Positions 22,701-36,700 of a DNA stretch of 64,000 nt are shown here, in pieces. A program made the position numbers and the translations under genes. The notes beneath the pieces are model-generated. The model was not told where the DNA came from, did not search any database, and saw nothing but the letters and a program-made list of their open reading frames with translations. The stretch spans positions 37,159,956-37,223,955 of the forward strand of contig CM049318.1 in NCBI GenBank assembly GCA_026874595.1, given 5' to 3'. This DNA comes from Sipunculus nudus (lineage: Eukaryota; Annelida; Sipuncula; Golfingiida; Sipunculidae). Each line of letters opens with the position of its first letter. Position 1 is the stretch's first letter.

Positions 22701-25700
22701 TGAATGCTTATCAGTAAAAATTGTTTGCCCTCTTTTGCATATGAATATAGACTCAATAATACTAACTGTAGACTTGTATATTGTCTCAGCTGATATATAA
22801 GCCTACATATTGGCTAATACATCTAATGTTTCTATAGCCTACATATGTAGTAGTATACTAAAGTATAAATTTATTTTGAAACACACAAGATTGCTCTAAT
22901 AAAATATATTAAATTTTTACATTTTCTTCATCACAAAGCCTAAGCATGAGATGGTTTCATCATTGGATTTATCATCGGTCTCATCACTACTGTCTTCTAA
23001 TCTTTGGAGTTGGGTTACTTATACCAACATTAAGAATAATTGTATCCGCCAAAACAAGAGTTTTGCGGATACTATGTTTTTAGTAGGACGCCGCCGCATA
23101 GGTTTCCGGAGAACTCCTCCGTAACCACTGGGCAGAATTTTTTTAAATTTGGAATTATGATCAGGTCTCATGTGAACTGCTGTGCCCTCATTTTGGTTGA
23201 CCTCTGACCTTTCCTCTCTGCCCAGGGTCCATTTGTGGGTCTGTTTTCACACATAAACCCACATATCTCTGGAACCGTTTGACCGATCAGGCTAAACATT
23301 TTGCACAAATGTAGCCCTTGGATAGCTTAATAACATACACTAAAAATGGTGGTGCCACCTGCAGCCATTTTTGCACAGCATCCTTCTGTTTGTCTGCTGA
23401 GGGATAAAATCAATCGTATACAAGTAGTGGTTATATATGTATACAACTTGGACAGCTTTCTGGATTTTGTGGTAGGTGGCGCAACCTACATACACATTTC
23501 GGCTGCAGACATCCATGCTAATATGCAACACACCTCACTCTGTTTCCCCTTGCCACTCAATCCAAGCCTCACTTCACCCATCCCACTCTGATTTCGGCGG
23601 ATATACGTAGTCGCTTGTCGACTACCCGTATTCTAGTTCATTTAAATGACTAGTGATAAAGTACAAATTTGGTGGGGAAAGGTGAATTGTATGACTGGCC
23701 ACTCGTTTTTGACATTGATGACACTCCAGTTTTTTTTAAACTATCAAATTTGTTTTTTTGTGCAATCCATTGACAAATTTTTGGGCATCATAAAGAATTT
23801 ATCTATCATGTTTTGACTGTAGGTACAGTAGTGCAGATCAAATGGATTTGCTGAGTCATGGAAGACAATTTTAAAAGTTACCTTGTGAAACAAAGACTCT
23901 TCAGTTATGTGGTTGCAGTATTTAGGATTGATCAGAATTAAAACCTTTATGGAACAGGGACATGTGATGTTTTCATGTATATATGTTTAGTAGGTACATT
24001 ATATCCATATTTCCACATGGGTCACATATTGTCCTGTATAAAATAAAGAATCCCCTGCTTGACATGTTTAATATAGTTTCCTGTATATTATGTAAGGTCA
24101 TTTGAATTTCTGAAATATCCTACAGTAATATACCTTGCTAACCTCACACCTTACAAACTTAAATACTACAGCTCACTTCTGGATGGAGGCGAGGAATGCA
24201 TTTTGGAAGAACTTTGTGAACTGGCCGGTGAGATTATCAAGGTGATATCCATAAGCACCAAGAGTGGTCAAGTGGAACTGGCCCAGGGGGCAGCACAAGC
24301 ACTTGGACTATGTCTACAAAATGTTGCCTTTTGCAAGTAAGTGAAAAAAATAGTTATACAGCCTTACTTCTCCTTGTGTAGTCTTTGAAATTTTATTCCT
24401 GTTTCCCCTCTTGACAGTGTAAAGAAAACTTAGTATAGGAGAGAATTATTTTAATATTATATGATTTAAGATTTGATCTGTCATACCCAGGGTTGGAGAG
24501 TTGTAGGCAGGGAGGTTTATACCATGGGTTAAAACCTTGTTTTCACAGCCCTACCAGAAATAGGTTTTAGGCAAAATAATACCATTGTAAAGGTGAACTG
24601 TGGTTCATTACAGTTAGTGTCAGAAAATAAAGTACCAGTGCTTAGACATCCAGGTTCAGCAGTTATTGTCCCCACTTCTGCAGAATGGGGGCATTGATTT
24701 GGGTCTGTCTGTCCGTCCGTCTGTCAGGTTTTCGTTTTCGTGAGATAACTTTCCTAAATATCCTATTTCATTCAAAGTTTGGTCTGTGATTGCTCTAATG
24801 CATTCCTTGGTTGGGATTGGTTTTGGAGTGTCTGTCTGAAAAATTATTATCACCAGCTCCAAGACAAACAAAAAATTTCCCTGATGTTCCCAGTTACAAA
24901 AAAATATGACATGTGGAGACATCTTCAGGGGACATTGAAAACTAAAACAGTCAATATGACATGTGGAGACATCTTCATGGGAAAATAAAACCGAAACATA
25001 TTGATAAGGCAGAAGGGGGACCACAAGAGGTGGAATCAGGGGACATAAATTTCACAAAGTTGCTCATATATTCAACTTTAAGGCTTATGCCATTGAAAGA
25101 CATGGTTATAGTTAGATGAACCATATGTTAACATCATTTTAAATAAATAATTCCTTAAAATGTTCTCATTCTTCTCATTTAAACATATATATTTTCTGAT
25201 GCATCAATTTAAAAAATATATGTATTTTAATGCGGGATATTAAAGATAAAGATATTTTATTCTGGAGTAAACAATGGCACACTTGTTCCAGAGTATAATT
25301 GTAGTTATTATAACCTGAGATGTATATATATGGTCTTCATTTATGTACACCTGTCTATTCCTGCAGGGCCTTGAATGCTGAGGATCAAGAACTTGTCCTG
25401 AAGGTAATTACAGGATGTATAGGAAAAGATAAGGACAAGGTGATGATGACCAGAGCACTGTGGTGCTTGTCTAAACAGCAGCTCCCAGCGACACCTGTCA
25501 TCAAAGAGGTAAACTAAATTCTTTCATTATTAAATTCCTAATTAGGCCAAAATAAAAAAAAGGTATGGTTCTCAGGCACTTTTTTTTTCAGAAATCAATG
25601 CGGGCAGGCGCTTTTTTAATTTTAAATTTTTTTGGTATGTTTCGATAAAAATGTCAAATGATAAGGGAAAAGCATGAAAATAACAGTTTTATTTTGCTAA

Positions 25701-28700
25701 ATAAGTAAAAGCCTTACAAAACAAAGCAAATTGTATGGTTTTATCTTCTTGAAAGAAATGTCGCAGCAGCAGCAGCTCAAAATTGGAAAGTTTTTATTGA
25801 AAATCAAAATAAAAAGTTTTGATGCGGGCGGTTCCTGAGAACCATACCTATAATTTTTTTTTGGCCTTATCTTTACAGAATATTGGATTATATATTTTTT
25901 TAATTCTTGAAAAACACCTTTAATTATTTTATAAAATTTAAGTACTAATATTGTGATTTATATAGACTAATGAAGGTAACAAAAACATGAGACTTGGAAA
26001 GTTTCATCATGAAAAAAAGAAAATCATGAAATTTACATTTATTCTCATATAAAATAAATTGCACTACAATATTTGTTGAAAGAACAGGGTTTCCCTCGAA
26101 AATAATGTAATTCTAGAATCCTTTGGAATGGCTTGCAGAGATATTCTTGCTTCATTTTCTTCAAGATATTTAAAATTTTAATTTTAAAATAAATTATCCC
26201 TATGAACATGGTCAACTCCTTAAAGATTTTTTAGCTCAGCTGACTATAAGTCATCTGAGCTATAGTCGTGGTCCATTGTCCGTCGTCTGTCCGTCCGTCC
26301 GTCTATCCGTCTGTCCGTAGATGTGGCACGTTTTGAAACCGTAAGACCTAGGAATCCAAAATTCAGCATAATGTTAGATGTCCCCAAGATCTCCTACCAA
26401 GCCGAAAACTGGGTCTTTGCGACTTCGTTCCTTTGAGAAATTAAGGAAAAACCTCAATTTTTTATTAGCTCAGCTGACTATAAGTCATCTGAGCTATAGT
26501 CGTGGTCCATTGTCCGTCGTCCGTCCGTCCGTCCGTAGATGTGGCACGTTTGGAAACCGTAAGACCTAGGAATCCAAAATTCAGCATAATGTTAGATGTC
26601 CCCAAGATCTCCTACCAAGCCGAAAACTGGGTCTTTGCGACTTCATTCCTTTGAGAAATTAAGGAAAAACCTCAATTTTTTATTAAAAACCTATTTCCAC
26701 ACTTCAGGACTGCCTAATATCAAAACCACTCATCTGTTTTTCCTCATATTTCCTATAAATAATCCTCTATATAATTCCTATGTACATGCCAGAAATTAGG
26801 TCTGTATTATATAATTTAAAAAAGTTATGGGCCCAAACATAATGCATTTTGTAAATAATCAGGAAAGAAATTTTATCACTTAACACAAAACTTGTTAAAG
26901 CTAAGCACTTTTTTTCCAGTAATATTACTTTTATTAATCAAAATTAAATTGTATACCCAAAATTAGATCAAAATCTTTTAAACTTTTTAAAATATTAGCA
27001 AAAATAAAAAATTGGTACCTTAAATTTTGCCCAACTTTGACCATGGCACGTTTTTTTGCTGTAACTGCTGTGGATTTAATTTTCACAGCATGTTTTTGTT
27101 AGCATTTCAACTGTTAACACCAAAAAATTGAAACCAGTTGATCAAAAACTGTAGATTTTATTCAAGTTTTCAAGCACCATGTCACATATTGCTAGTGTTA
27201 TGCAGTTTGCTAGAGCTCAGCTCCGAGCTTCAGCTCTAAGTTCCTTAAATTTGGCATACAGTTAGATTTCTCCAAAATCCCCTACCATGCCAAGAATTTG
27301 GTCACTAGGACTTAATTCCTTCTAGATATCAATGAAAAACTTCATTTTTCCATTAAAAACTCATTGTTACTCTTTAAGACTGCCTAATATCAAAACCACT
27401 GATCTGACTTTGATCATATATAATATTCATATTTTTCTATACATTCGCTATGCACATGCCAGAAATGATGTCAGTATTGTGTATTTTTTAAGTTATGGGC
27501 CCAAACATAATGCACTTTGTAAAAAATCAAGAAATATATTTACTCCCTTAACAAGGGCATTGCTGAAGCTAGAGATTTTATTGTCAGGGATGTAACATTA
27601 TTTAATCAAGATTCAATTGAATACCCAAAATTAGTTCTGAATTTTTCAAATTTTATAAGTTATTAGTATAAATATAAAATTAGTACCTTAAATTTTGCCC
27701 AACTGTGACCATGACACGTTTGTTTCCTGAGAGCACTGTTGATATAATTTTCATATCATGCACACATAAGGATTTCAGCTTTTAATTTAGAAAGCTGAAA
27801 GAAATTGGCCAAATATTGTAGCTTTTATTAATGTTTTTTATGAGACCCTGTCAGTCTTTGGCTCTCTCCAGTCCCTCTTGAGTCACCTGTATGTTGACCT
27901 TGTTGACCTTTCATCAAATTATGCACGCTTGAGGCGAGAATCCAAGCAGCTTATGGCCAGCCACAGTTGATCCAGGTGTCCAACCCAACTCATCTAGTAG
28001 TTTTAACCAACAACATAACAATAAACAATAAATTAATAAATTTTTCTTGGTTTTTAATAACAAATTAAAGAAAAATAGAAAAGGAATTTGTTAGTTTATA
28101 ATAACAGGAAATTAACTTGCAGTTACCGATGATATAAGAATCTTGTATCGATGGGTAGAATGTCACATATTCCAAATAACACCATGCAGTCACCTATGGC
28201 ATTTTTCAGTTCATTTTTAATGATAAAGAAGTAAATCATATTATTCATTACTAATCATTAGGGATTATATGAAGGAAATTAATGATAGACAAAGATGCAG
28301 TTGATAATATTAATCTAGATTCCTACTGTGTCTAGTGTGTACATTGATGTGAAATTAGTCCAAAATGAATTTTTTACAGTTATTTTTTAATAAAAATAAA
28401 AGCCATAAAACCAGGTACTTATGATCATTATTTAAATGTGTGAATTTTGTATATTCTGGATTCTCAAAATCATTGTTTGGTGAAAACTGAATAAATACCA
28501 GACATGGTGCAAATACTTTGTAATTGTATTTAAATACGAATATGATTATGTACTCCATTATAAAATTTCTTGCATAAAGAATGGGAATTCAGGTAAAAAT
28601 GAAAGTATATGAATACTCGTGCAAATACTTTCCAAATGTATTCATGAATGCATTCATGAATATATTCTTTAATATTATTTTAATAATCATATCAGTTATA

Positions 28701-31700
28701 TTTCATTTTAAAAAATCATATGATTCTCTTATGATTTTTAATAAAAATTATATTTGGGACAATATTTGTAATTTTTTTAATAAATAGTTAAACTCTTATA
28801 TTATATGTTCTGCTTATAAGTTATATGGCCAAGTCAAAATCTGTGTGACAATAGTACTCCATTTGTTAATAAAATAAATGAAATCAATCCTCTTCCCTGT
28901 CTCCAAAGGTACTATCAAAATCATACATAAGCTAAACAACAACAACTCATAATACAGCTTATATTTATTACCACACAAAACCAGCATGTGCCTCATTTCT
29001 AAATAATATTTTTTATCATATATAACAGCTGAGCGTCGTGACCCATAGGTCCCTTGTTAAAATCCTATTTTCACACTTCAGGACTGCCTAATATCAAAAC
29101 CACTCATCTGTTTTTCCTCATATTTACCATAAATATTTCTCTATATAGTTCCTATGTACATGCCAGAAATTAAGTCTGTAAAGTATAAATTCTTTAAGTT
29201 ATGGGCCCAAACATAATGGACTTTGTAAAAAATCAGGAAAAATAATAACTCACTTAACATGAAAAATTTTGAAACTAGAGTCTATTTTCTCAAGTATATA
29301 ACTATGTTTAATTAAGATTCAATTGTTTACCCAAAATTAGATCTGAATTTTGTAAATTTTATAAGTTATAAGCATAAAAAAAAATCAGTACCTTAAATTT
29401 TGCCCAACTTTGACCATGGCACGTTTTTTTCCTGTAAGCACCATAGATTTAATTTTCACAGCATGTAAACATAAATATTTAGTTTGTCTAAATCTGAAAT
29501 TTGAAAAATAAAAGCTTGAAAATTAAGCTTGTTCTTGATTTTTTTTCCTGTAGTCACTTGCTTTAATTACAGATGCAGGGTCCCACTCCAGGTCACTGGA
29601 AGTCAGCTATGCCAGGGTTTCTGATTTGTTACAGTCACTGGGGGAGATCCCCTGCTGTGACAGGTGTACAGTTATTCTCATATCGTCACCCCCCCCCCCC
29701 CCCCCCCCCCGGCAAACCCAAGCCACCAAGTGTTATGCAGTAATTGTTATTGTTTTCACTGTATCTCCTTAATTGTAATGCTGTTTCCACTCCGATATGC
29801 AAAAACTTTCCTTGAAAAAATAATTCAAGGTGTAATCCAGAAGATGCAATGTTGTGTAATGTAGCATTTTTAATGAAATCAATTTTCTTTTAAATGATTT
29901 TAACAAATATAAATGAACCCATCAGTATGCTTAAATTATTATAAAATATGAAGCACGTTATGGATAAATAAAGACACAATTAAAAATTGTGAAATCTAAA
30001 TCAAGTATTATTTTTAGATATTTATTGTTTTGCAGATTTAAAAGATATATTTTTATGGTAAAAAATAAATAAACATTTGTATGCATGATGTGGTGTTATC
30101 TGACAAGATTGAGATTTATGATGATGCAATTGAGAATTATGAATCAACTTTTATATTCAGATATATACGTTAAATTGGAAATGTATAGAAATATAAACTT
30201 AAATTAGAAAATAATTGATGTGATAAAAAAATCAGGATTTAATACAAACATTTGTTCATTATTTTCCTGCCTCAGCAGAATTTGAGATCAGGCTTTGTTT
30301 GCCCTGTTTTATGTTGTTAATTAGCTATATTTCAACTGTATACATTTCATAAAAAAATACATATATATTTAATAATATATATTATGCAAAAAAAATAGAT
30401 GCAATTGAACAAATGTGTAAACTACTGAAATGTCAACAGTTAATCGAAAAACCAACTAATGATCATGGTAATAGTACAGATCATTTGTTCACTAACTGCT
30501 CACATGCTTTAGTTTCAACATTAGGAAACACATGGTCAGGTCTCAAAATATTTTTTGCAACAATTTCTTGCTCATCAATACAAACCAATCATATAAACCA
30601 ACCATGGCCTTTATTACCTCTTCCTCTTACACTTTATCTCCATTAGATATTATTTTAGATTTTTACCTTCAAGGTTAACGTCAGCTGAGCACAGTGACCC
30701 ATAGGTCCCTTGTTTTTATCAATCATCAGAGATTTATAATATTAGAATATAAATGTTTTCATTAAGATTTAAAATATTGAAAAAATGTGAAATTAGTTAA
30801 GCATAAAAGGCAAGACAAAAGCATTCTACAAAAATTACATAGATAGCTGACCCTGTCAGTATTACTGTAAATACATGTAAAAGCTAAGAGTTTGTGCACT
30901 GGCAATCATGAAATAAATTATAAATAAAAATATTATGATAAGATTTATTTATGTCTGGACATTGAAAGATCATGTTATTTTCTCTGCCAGCTTGAAACCA
31001 TCCTCGCAGCTCTGGAAACAGCATTTGAAATTTCATCATTAACAGTTGAGTTTGAAGCATTAAACTGTCTGAGCAGGTAAGTTGACACTGTGCTGTTTGC
31101 CTTAATGTCTCAAATAAATTTATTTTATTTAAGATAAATTTGAGTGAAAAGCACACATACAGTAAAGTTAATTTGATATTGATATTTTTGTACACCTGTC
31201 ATATGATGGAAGTATTACGGTATACCCACCGCCCATCTGTCCATAAACTTTTAAAGTCCCCGGGATAACTTACGGGGGCTTTGATGGATTTTCAATAAAC
31301 TCACCATTACTATCAACCAACAGATTATCTCAACAGAGTTCAATTATGGGCAACATCCACGCATATTGAATAAGGTCACATGTCACTAGACTACTTTGTA
31401 GTGTTGCCATGATAACTTGTGAAGAATATGAAGGATTTTGATAAAACTCATCAGAAATGTTTATCGATAAAATATCTTGCCTAAATTTAGATTTCCAGCA
31501 AAATCCATGCATATTTAATGAGGTCAGAGGTCACCGCACTTTCGAGGCACCTTGGTGACTTACCAAAACTCCTATGGATTTTAATGAAACTCATACATAT
31601 TTACCAGTAGAGTTTCTCACCTGAATTACCCTCTCATCAAAATTCACGCATATTTAATGAGGTCGGATGTCACCAGAAACACTATGGGCGTATTATGCAC

Positions 31701-33719
31701 GTTTGCTGTGATCTTTTTCATATTTGTTAAGTATGTGAAGTGTTTAGATAATATGTATATATAACATAAGGCCCATTTCTCTTTTATATAATCGTTTTAG
31801 TGTGGCTCTCCTGTGGTCTATTCAGGTAATTTGCCATGTATAAAATTATCATATTTTATTTGCCATACTCATTAAGGTTACAAGAAATGGCACCTGAAGA
31901 AATGAAGGAACATGCTGCTACATGGCTGAAGTTTCTGGTACTACCCATGGCCAGCAGCAGTGCTGAAAAAATCAGAACAGCTGGGCTGACTCTGTTTGAG
32001 AACAATCTGGATCTAGCGACTGCACACCAACCAATACTGGCTAAATATATTCTGACCAAGCTCAAGCCCGTAAGTAGAGTATATCTGAATAATTACCTCC
32101 AGGAAGGTTATGTCTGTTTGTATGAAGGATTCTGCAAAAACTACTGCACTGAATGCCATAATTGTATGAACCAAAACAAAGTTTTGCGGATACTATGTTT
32201 TTGACCAGGTTCCGCTGCAGCGTTTGTTTCAGGAGAAATCCTCTGAGACCTTTGGACCAATCTTTCCAAAAAACCCGGCATAGTTATTTGCATACCTAAC
32301 AAAGACTGATGAGGCCAGTCTTGGATCTCTCCATCTGGTACTCGGGATCAGTGGCGCCACCTACAATGATTTTTGCATGGCATCCATCCATGTGTTTGCC
32401 ATATATTTGTCTTAGTGATTGGTTCAACATATTGGGCTGAAATTGTGCATGTCTATAGATCTTGGATACCTCCATCTTATATCCAAGAATGTTGGCGCCA
32501 TCTAACTCCCGGTGTTCATAGAATACATTAATGCCCTTTTCTCAGAAATGATTTGCTATATTAGCCTGAAATTGTGCATGTCCATAGATCTTTGATACCT
32601 CCATCATGTTTGGAGTCATGTCATGTCAGGAACATTCCATGCCTTACTTTACCCATGCCTTTGTGATATGGCGGATATAGGTTTTGTTTGTCGACTACCC
32701 GTATTCTTGTTTATTATTGAAGGGGAACTTTTTGTGTGGATCAATAATAAGGGGCTATTTTTGTTCACTTTTGGCTTTAAAATATATATTAAAATAACTG
32801 TTATCCCCAATCCTGTACACATATTTGGAATTCGTAGAGTGTCCTCCATTAGGTATGCTATATATAAATCAAGTTTTTAGCTCAGCTGACTGTAAGTAAG
32901 TGCATTATTAGGTACCTTATCAATGATGTATACTTTTTGTCAAGGATATAATTTACCTGTTCAATGTGAGTGCCTCAGCCTTTGGGTCCCTAATTTTTTG
33001 TTGGTCAGAAGATGTGGAAATTTAAAGCAAAATAAATTTATAGTGAAAATAATGCAATTTTGTTTGGTGTAGTCTTCATGGCATGCATATAATAAGTGTA
33101 GCATTGTAAAAGATATTCTACCACCTCACTGTTAATCAAGCTTTGTTATATGCAGTTATATCCATCTCACAGGGAATGTTCTGCTACTGTATTACCGAAC
33201 AGCAACCACTTTTGACCATTTGACAAACACAGAATTTTGCATATTTGCAGATACACATAAAACATTATGAAATATTGATCTCTTGGAAGAGTATGGTTCA
33301 TGGTTTACCTTTTGAATGTCTTGTGTTTTAAGAAACTGGCTCCAGAACTACAAAAATTAATGGCAGCAAAAGAAGATATGTACCTGCTGAGGATATGGAA
33401 GCATTACATCAGGACACTGGGAAAGGTACACACTTCAAACTCATAGTCATTTATAATTAAGAATTACACACACAAGGAAGTTTATAACTTTATTATTTAT
33501 GAATGTATATCTGATGAAGAAGACCTCTAGTTAACCTAAGGTATTGCTTTTAGACAGCTGATAATTTAGTGTTGAAAAGTATATTTTTTGGTCAAATATA
33601 AATAACTGTATGTAACTTCTTTTGCCATTATCTGTAAAACAGAGTGTTCTTAATATGCAGGGAATTTTTTTATGCAATTAAAATAAAATTAAAAAAAAAG
33701 TGTAAATAAAATTTAAATA

Positions 33720-33775
<56 letters not shown>

Positions 33776-36700
33776 CAGTGAAATCTCATGAACAAGACCA
33801 CCTACTGGATCAGGAAAGTGGTTGTGTTGCATGCTTTTCTAGTGAGACAGTTAGGTCCGCTTTATGTCACCCCGTAACACACCCCCTCTTAAGAGCGTTC
33901 TGCTATCAGAACAAGATAGGAGTCACACATCTGGTGAACAAGGTCATGGTAATTGCCTTATTACTTTTAAACCACCATTCCCTGGGACCCAAAGTTTACA
34001 GTCATTTTGGACCAGCAACCATTAGTTACGAAGAAAATATCGGGCCTATCCAACCCATGTCTGTGGCGCACATGTCCGTCGTTCCAACCGCTTGGCTAGA
34101 AAAGCATGCTTCACTAGTAAGACAGTTTGGTCAACCCATATGTCACCCCGTAACTATATATATAAATTTTTTGTTCCCTTTGGAACTTTCAGTGTAATAT
34201 GTGAATAATCTGAAAAAGTATATGTTAAGAATTTTATTTTAAATGTATCGTTGCTACATGTATTGTATATTTTACTCAGAGCTTGCACCATGGACCAGCC
34301 ATCAACCAGCTTCTGGTGTTTGTGGAGCATGGGTTTAAGCATCCTTCCCCTGATGTTAAACTCGATGCTTTCCATGCGTGGAGGGTTCTGATGGACAACT
34401 TTGCTCTCTGTCATGGTAAGACCGATTTTAAATTACCAACAGGGCTCATGGTGATTTTAAACCTGTAATAGGGTAATGAAAATTTAAACATGAAAAATGT
34501 GATTTTTTTTGGTAAAAAAAACATCAATATTTTCATTTTTTTGCAAAAAAAATAATTGCACAGTAGATACTTCATACAGATATTTATAATCAAATAAGAT
34601 TAAACAATAGAACCATGATAAAATTATGGAAATAGTCATCTTTTATAAAGTACAAATTTAAAATTTTGGGAGGTACAGATTGGAGATATTTTTGCAGAAT
34701 TCTGAATTCATCAATGTAATTACATGAAACTTTTCACTGTGGGTTGATAATTCTTTTCTATTTTTTTTTTTTTTTTATTAAATTCTTGATTTTTTGTCGT
34801 TTGCAGATGTAATAAGTGACCAGCGCCGTGTGAAACTTATTATGCAAGTCTTCAGAATAAACAACGCAAAAACTGAAGAACTTGCAAAAGAAAAATTCAA
34901 CACTTGGTGGCACTTTGTCTGTAAACTCCAAGATAAAGCATCCAAGTACTTTGACCAGGTCAGTCCAGTTTTAATGTTTAAGATATTGAAGTGTTAATAT
35001 TATACAGTAGAGCATATTTTATCTGAAACAGTTTTAACCTTAAAAATTGTTTATCTGAAATTGAAATTGAGAACTGAATTTTAAACCATTTATCCAAAAT
35101 CCAAACGATGAAAAAATATTCATGTGGAATCATTTATCCAAATGATTGTTTAACTGAACAAAAACCCTGTCCCCCAAACAAGGCTCTACTGTACCTGAAG
35201 AAGCAGCTTGCACAAAAAGAAACTTGCATACTGTCATGAATTAATGAGCAATTAATGAGCAAACATTCACTTGGTCTGAATCTCTTTGACTTGTATCTTC
35301 AGGTATGCATTCCATTGCTTGTGTTTTGCTTTGGGGCCTCACATGGTATGGTGGTGGGTACACCATCAGTGACAAGAACTCAGAACCCTAGTGGAGCAGC
35401 TACACCAAAGCTTAACAAGATAGGTATGATCTATAGATCATTGGTTCTCAGGCCTCAAATTTGACGACTGGCAAATGCCGGTTAAAATTGGCTGGCTGCC
35501 CTCAGCCACGATCCTCTGCCGGTCAAAAAAATTCATCACTGCGTCCTTCTTGTCTGTACACATTCACAATCACAGCCACTCTATATGCTTTTTAATTAAA
35601 AATAAACTGGGAAACCAGCAACGGTGACGCTAAGCTAGCCACCATTCAGATCTACTCGGGGAAAATTCCAGGAACATTTCAAATAAAAAATGGCTACCTG
35701 TCGGCCGATCAGGAAAATGATCTTTTATGGCCGGCTGTTATCAGCCAATCATAGCTAAGCCTAGTGGTTACTGCAGCATGGGCTACTCGTCTACATTATG
35801 TTACGCGTTACACGATTGGTCCGCTGTATATGGATATTGGTAATACAATTTCACGGGAAACTTCATCGTATCCATGCTGTGTTCAGTTGTAAAAACCTAC
35901 GTACCTCGTGTTTAACATATATAGTATATAAATAAATACTGAGAACACCATTAATATATCTATTATAAGGTCTATCATTGTCCAAATTAGGCCTGCTATT
36001 AAATTATGACCTGGTAAAAAAATTCACATTCCCCAACCCCCGTCCGTGTCTCCATTTCACCCACCGTCGTCACTTAAGACTTGTATGCATGGCAGGTAAA
36101 CACAGAGCGCAGTACTCGGTTCACATGCACCGAAAAATAATGCAAACAAATGAAAAAAATGAAAACTGCCTGTCAAATTTCTTTGTTGCCTGTCAAGTTC
36201 AAATTAGACAGGCAGCAGTAGTTTGTTTTTTTTCTAAAAATGAAATTCGAGGCCTGGTTCTGAATAAGCCAGTATTTTCATGAAATGAATGAACTGGAAG
36301 CATGAAGTGACAGGCCTGACTTGATAAGTTACTATAAAAGGTTAATAGCTTTATAACTTTCCAGCTTTCCTTTTGAATTAATCAGGATGAAAGGTTATTT
36401 TACTATATTTTAATATATTAAATTGTAATTATATATATATTAACAGAATATTTCGCTCCTAACTCTTTAAGTATAAATATTGCTAAGCTTCAAATGATAT
36501 CTTTTTCGTGTGACCATCATGTAGCTAGTACAGACAAAAAAAAAGGTTTGCAATTTTCAGAAGTAATGGCATGATTGGTTTAATATAAACCATGTTTCAT
36601 GGTACAGTGGAACCCTGCCTTGCGACCACCCAAAATTTGCAACCATCCCCACAATTACGACCACTTTTCTTGGCCCCAAATATAAGATAAAGTTAATGTA

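Larger units (their letters stand above)
26233..30714 (+). mobile_element. Family-1 hairpin element A, split by a nested copy
   Basis: Element A begins AGCTCAGCTGACTATAAGTC, a hairpin with CATCTGAGCTATAG, followed by GTCC microsatellite repeats. It is interrupted after 26466 by copy B and resumes at 29059 with AAAATCCTATTTTCACACTT, ending ...CCCATAGGTCCCTTGTT at 30714. The right end has CAGCTGAGC, the inverse of the start. Segments of about 400-600 bp recur inside in diverged tandem form. Intron 3 of RIF1 is made largely of this element. Confidence 0.7.

Noticed and set aside
24656-25024. 122-residue - strand ORF
   Set aside because: It reads across the hairpin/GTCC-microsatellite element; the peptide includes the translated microsatellite (DGRTDRPKS) and has no domain.
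28814-28996. 60-residue - strand ORF whose peptide recurs at 53425-53658
   Set aside because: The conservation is simply because both lie in recent copies (B and C) of the same interspersed element; no sign of selection on the reading frame.
32623-32880. 85-residue + strand ORF
   Set aside because: Spans the right end of a family-2 element and adjoining intron; composition is that of random AT-rich DNA.
33780-34197. 139-residue ORF containing two ...CHPVT... phrases
   Set aside because: The phrase comes from a repeated non-coding ATGTCACCCCGTAAC motif beside the AT microsatellite; no domain or splice support, and it is not needed for the RIF1 frame.
35978-36283. 101-residue ORF
   Set aside because: Lies inside the 35449-36256 TIR element, no domain, and the frame crosses the element's right end.
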